From the NCBI GenBank assembly GCA_037134895.1, contig JBAXLI010000001.1:62001-126000 (forward strand): a stretch of 64,000 nt of DNA, read 5' to 3'. A program made the translations under genes and the position numbers. This stretch comes from CAIRDP01 sp037134895 (GTDB lineage Bacteria; Bacteroidota; Bacteroidia; Bacteroidales; FEN-979). The notes below the pieces were generated by a model, which was not told the origin of the DNA, ran no database searches, and saw nothing but the letters and a program-made list of their open reading frames with translations. Positions within the stretch are counted from its first letter, which is position 1; every line of letters begins with the position of its first letter. Of the stretch, positions 63,792-64,000 are shown piece after piece.

Positions 63792-64000
63792 CTATTTTAT
63801 CAGGGCATGTATCTTTTTTCTAAGCTGTTTGGCCGCTTTCCACCCAAACAGCCGTTTTGTAAGTTCGATCAGGCTTCCGCCAAGCACAGGGATATCCGGT
63901 GTCATCCCTGTTTTTCTAACCTCCGTTTCACATTCAGCAACGAGTTCGGGGAACTGCGGATAGGCATTGATCGCGATCTCCTGGTAAAGCGTCGACATGG
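63792..64000 (-). CDS. Partial CDS, 3' end of a polysaccharide-locus protein
   Basis: An open frame of about 69 codons reaching the right edge. An ATG at 63998 lies two bases from the edge and may be internal, so the true start is probably outside the window. The visible end (TKRLFGWKAAKQLRKKIHAL) is basic and helical, as at the end of many glycosyltransferases, but no family can be assigned. It is two bases from the next gene and belongs to the same operon. Confidence 0.5.
   Translation of the reverse strand, partial: MSTLYQEIAINAYPQFPELVAECETEVRKTGMTPDIPVLGGSLIELTKRLFGWKAAKQLRKKIHALIK

Noticed and set aside
63331..63963. Plus-strand open frame of 210 codons
   Set aside because: Antisense to a clear GT4-like gene and the partial gene at the edge; low-complexity translation without motifs.

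Overview
The window looks like a chromosomal segment of an uncultured member of the Bacteroidota, probably order Bacteroidales. The signs are five secreted proteins ending in type A sorting domains of the type IX secretion system (T9SS), an ECF sigma/FecR pair, regulator-propeller and TPR sensor kinases, lipoproteins with Bacteroidota-type lipoboxes, DUF4197 and LruC proteins, and repeated matches to the Bacteroidota promoter (-7 box TAnnTTTG, sometimes with a TTG-type -33 box 19-20 bases upstream). I see no rRNA, tRNA, CRISPR array, insertion sequence or prophage. Coding density is high, and no gene-free stretch exceeds 300 bases.

Layout. 1-4.9 kb (minus): a partial gene, an FG-GAP/ASPIC T9SS cargo, an OmpA-AraC pair and a small membrane protein. 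5.1-8.3 kb (plus): an LamG-LruC lipoprotein and an orphan STAS-domain protein. 8.4-11.9 kb (minus): ECF sigma, FecR anti-sigma and an unusual STN/carboxypeptidase-regulatory/repeat-barrel protein. 12-16.3 kb: a TMEM175-like channel, three cell-wall enzymes (two L,D-transpeptidases flanking an NlpC/P60 hydrolase) and an FGE-fold protein without the catalytic cysteines. 16.5-23.7 kb: two T9SS cargo proteins, a phosphoesterase lipoprotein and a KAS III-like/START-domain gene pair. 23.7-31.6 kb: DedA, OsmC, and a periplasmic adaptor followed by a very large RND permease fused in frame to a periplasmic-binding-like domain and a TolC-like outer-membrane factor. 31.6-38.3 kb: lipase-like lipoprotein, two T9SS cargos, DUF4197 and a TPR histidine kinase. 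38.3-41.2 kb: glutamate decarboxylase and its antiporter (gadB-gadC). 41.3-52.6 kb (minus): a long unit of hybrid sensor kinase, TolC, HlyD adaptor, two ABC-2 permeases with no dedicated ATPase, then an ABC exporter and a phospholipase D-like protein. 52.8-54.1 kb: a TPR protein. 54.2-64 kb (minus): a surface polysaccharide locus with three GT4-like and two GT2 glycosyltransferases, a polymerase-like membrane protein, an MBOAT/SGNH deletion fusion, an acyltransferase and a degenerate cis-prenyltransferase.

The features most worth a second look are the RND-binding protein-TolC fusion, whose junction carries a start-codon/stop-frame signature and a short octamer repeat; a family of 7-8 bp tandem micro-arrays scattered between genes and reaching into both fusion genes; the MBOAT/SGNH fusion; the cis-prenyltransferase lacking several catalytic residues; the sensor-coupled efflux operon without an ATPase; and the KAS III-START pair. 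No complete, clearly new defence or mobile system is visible.
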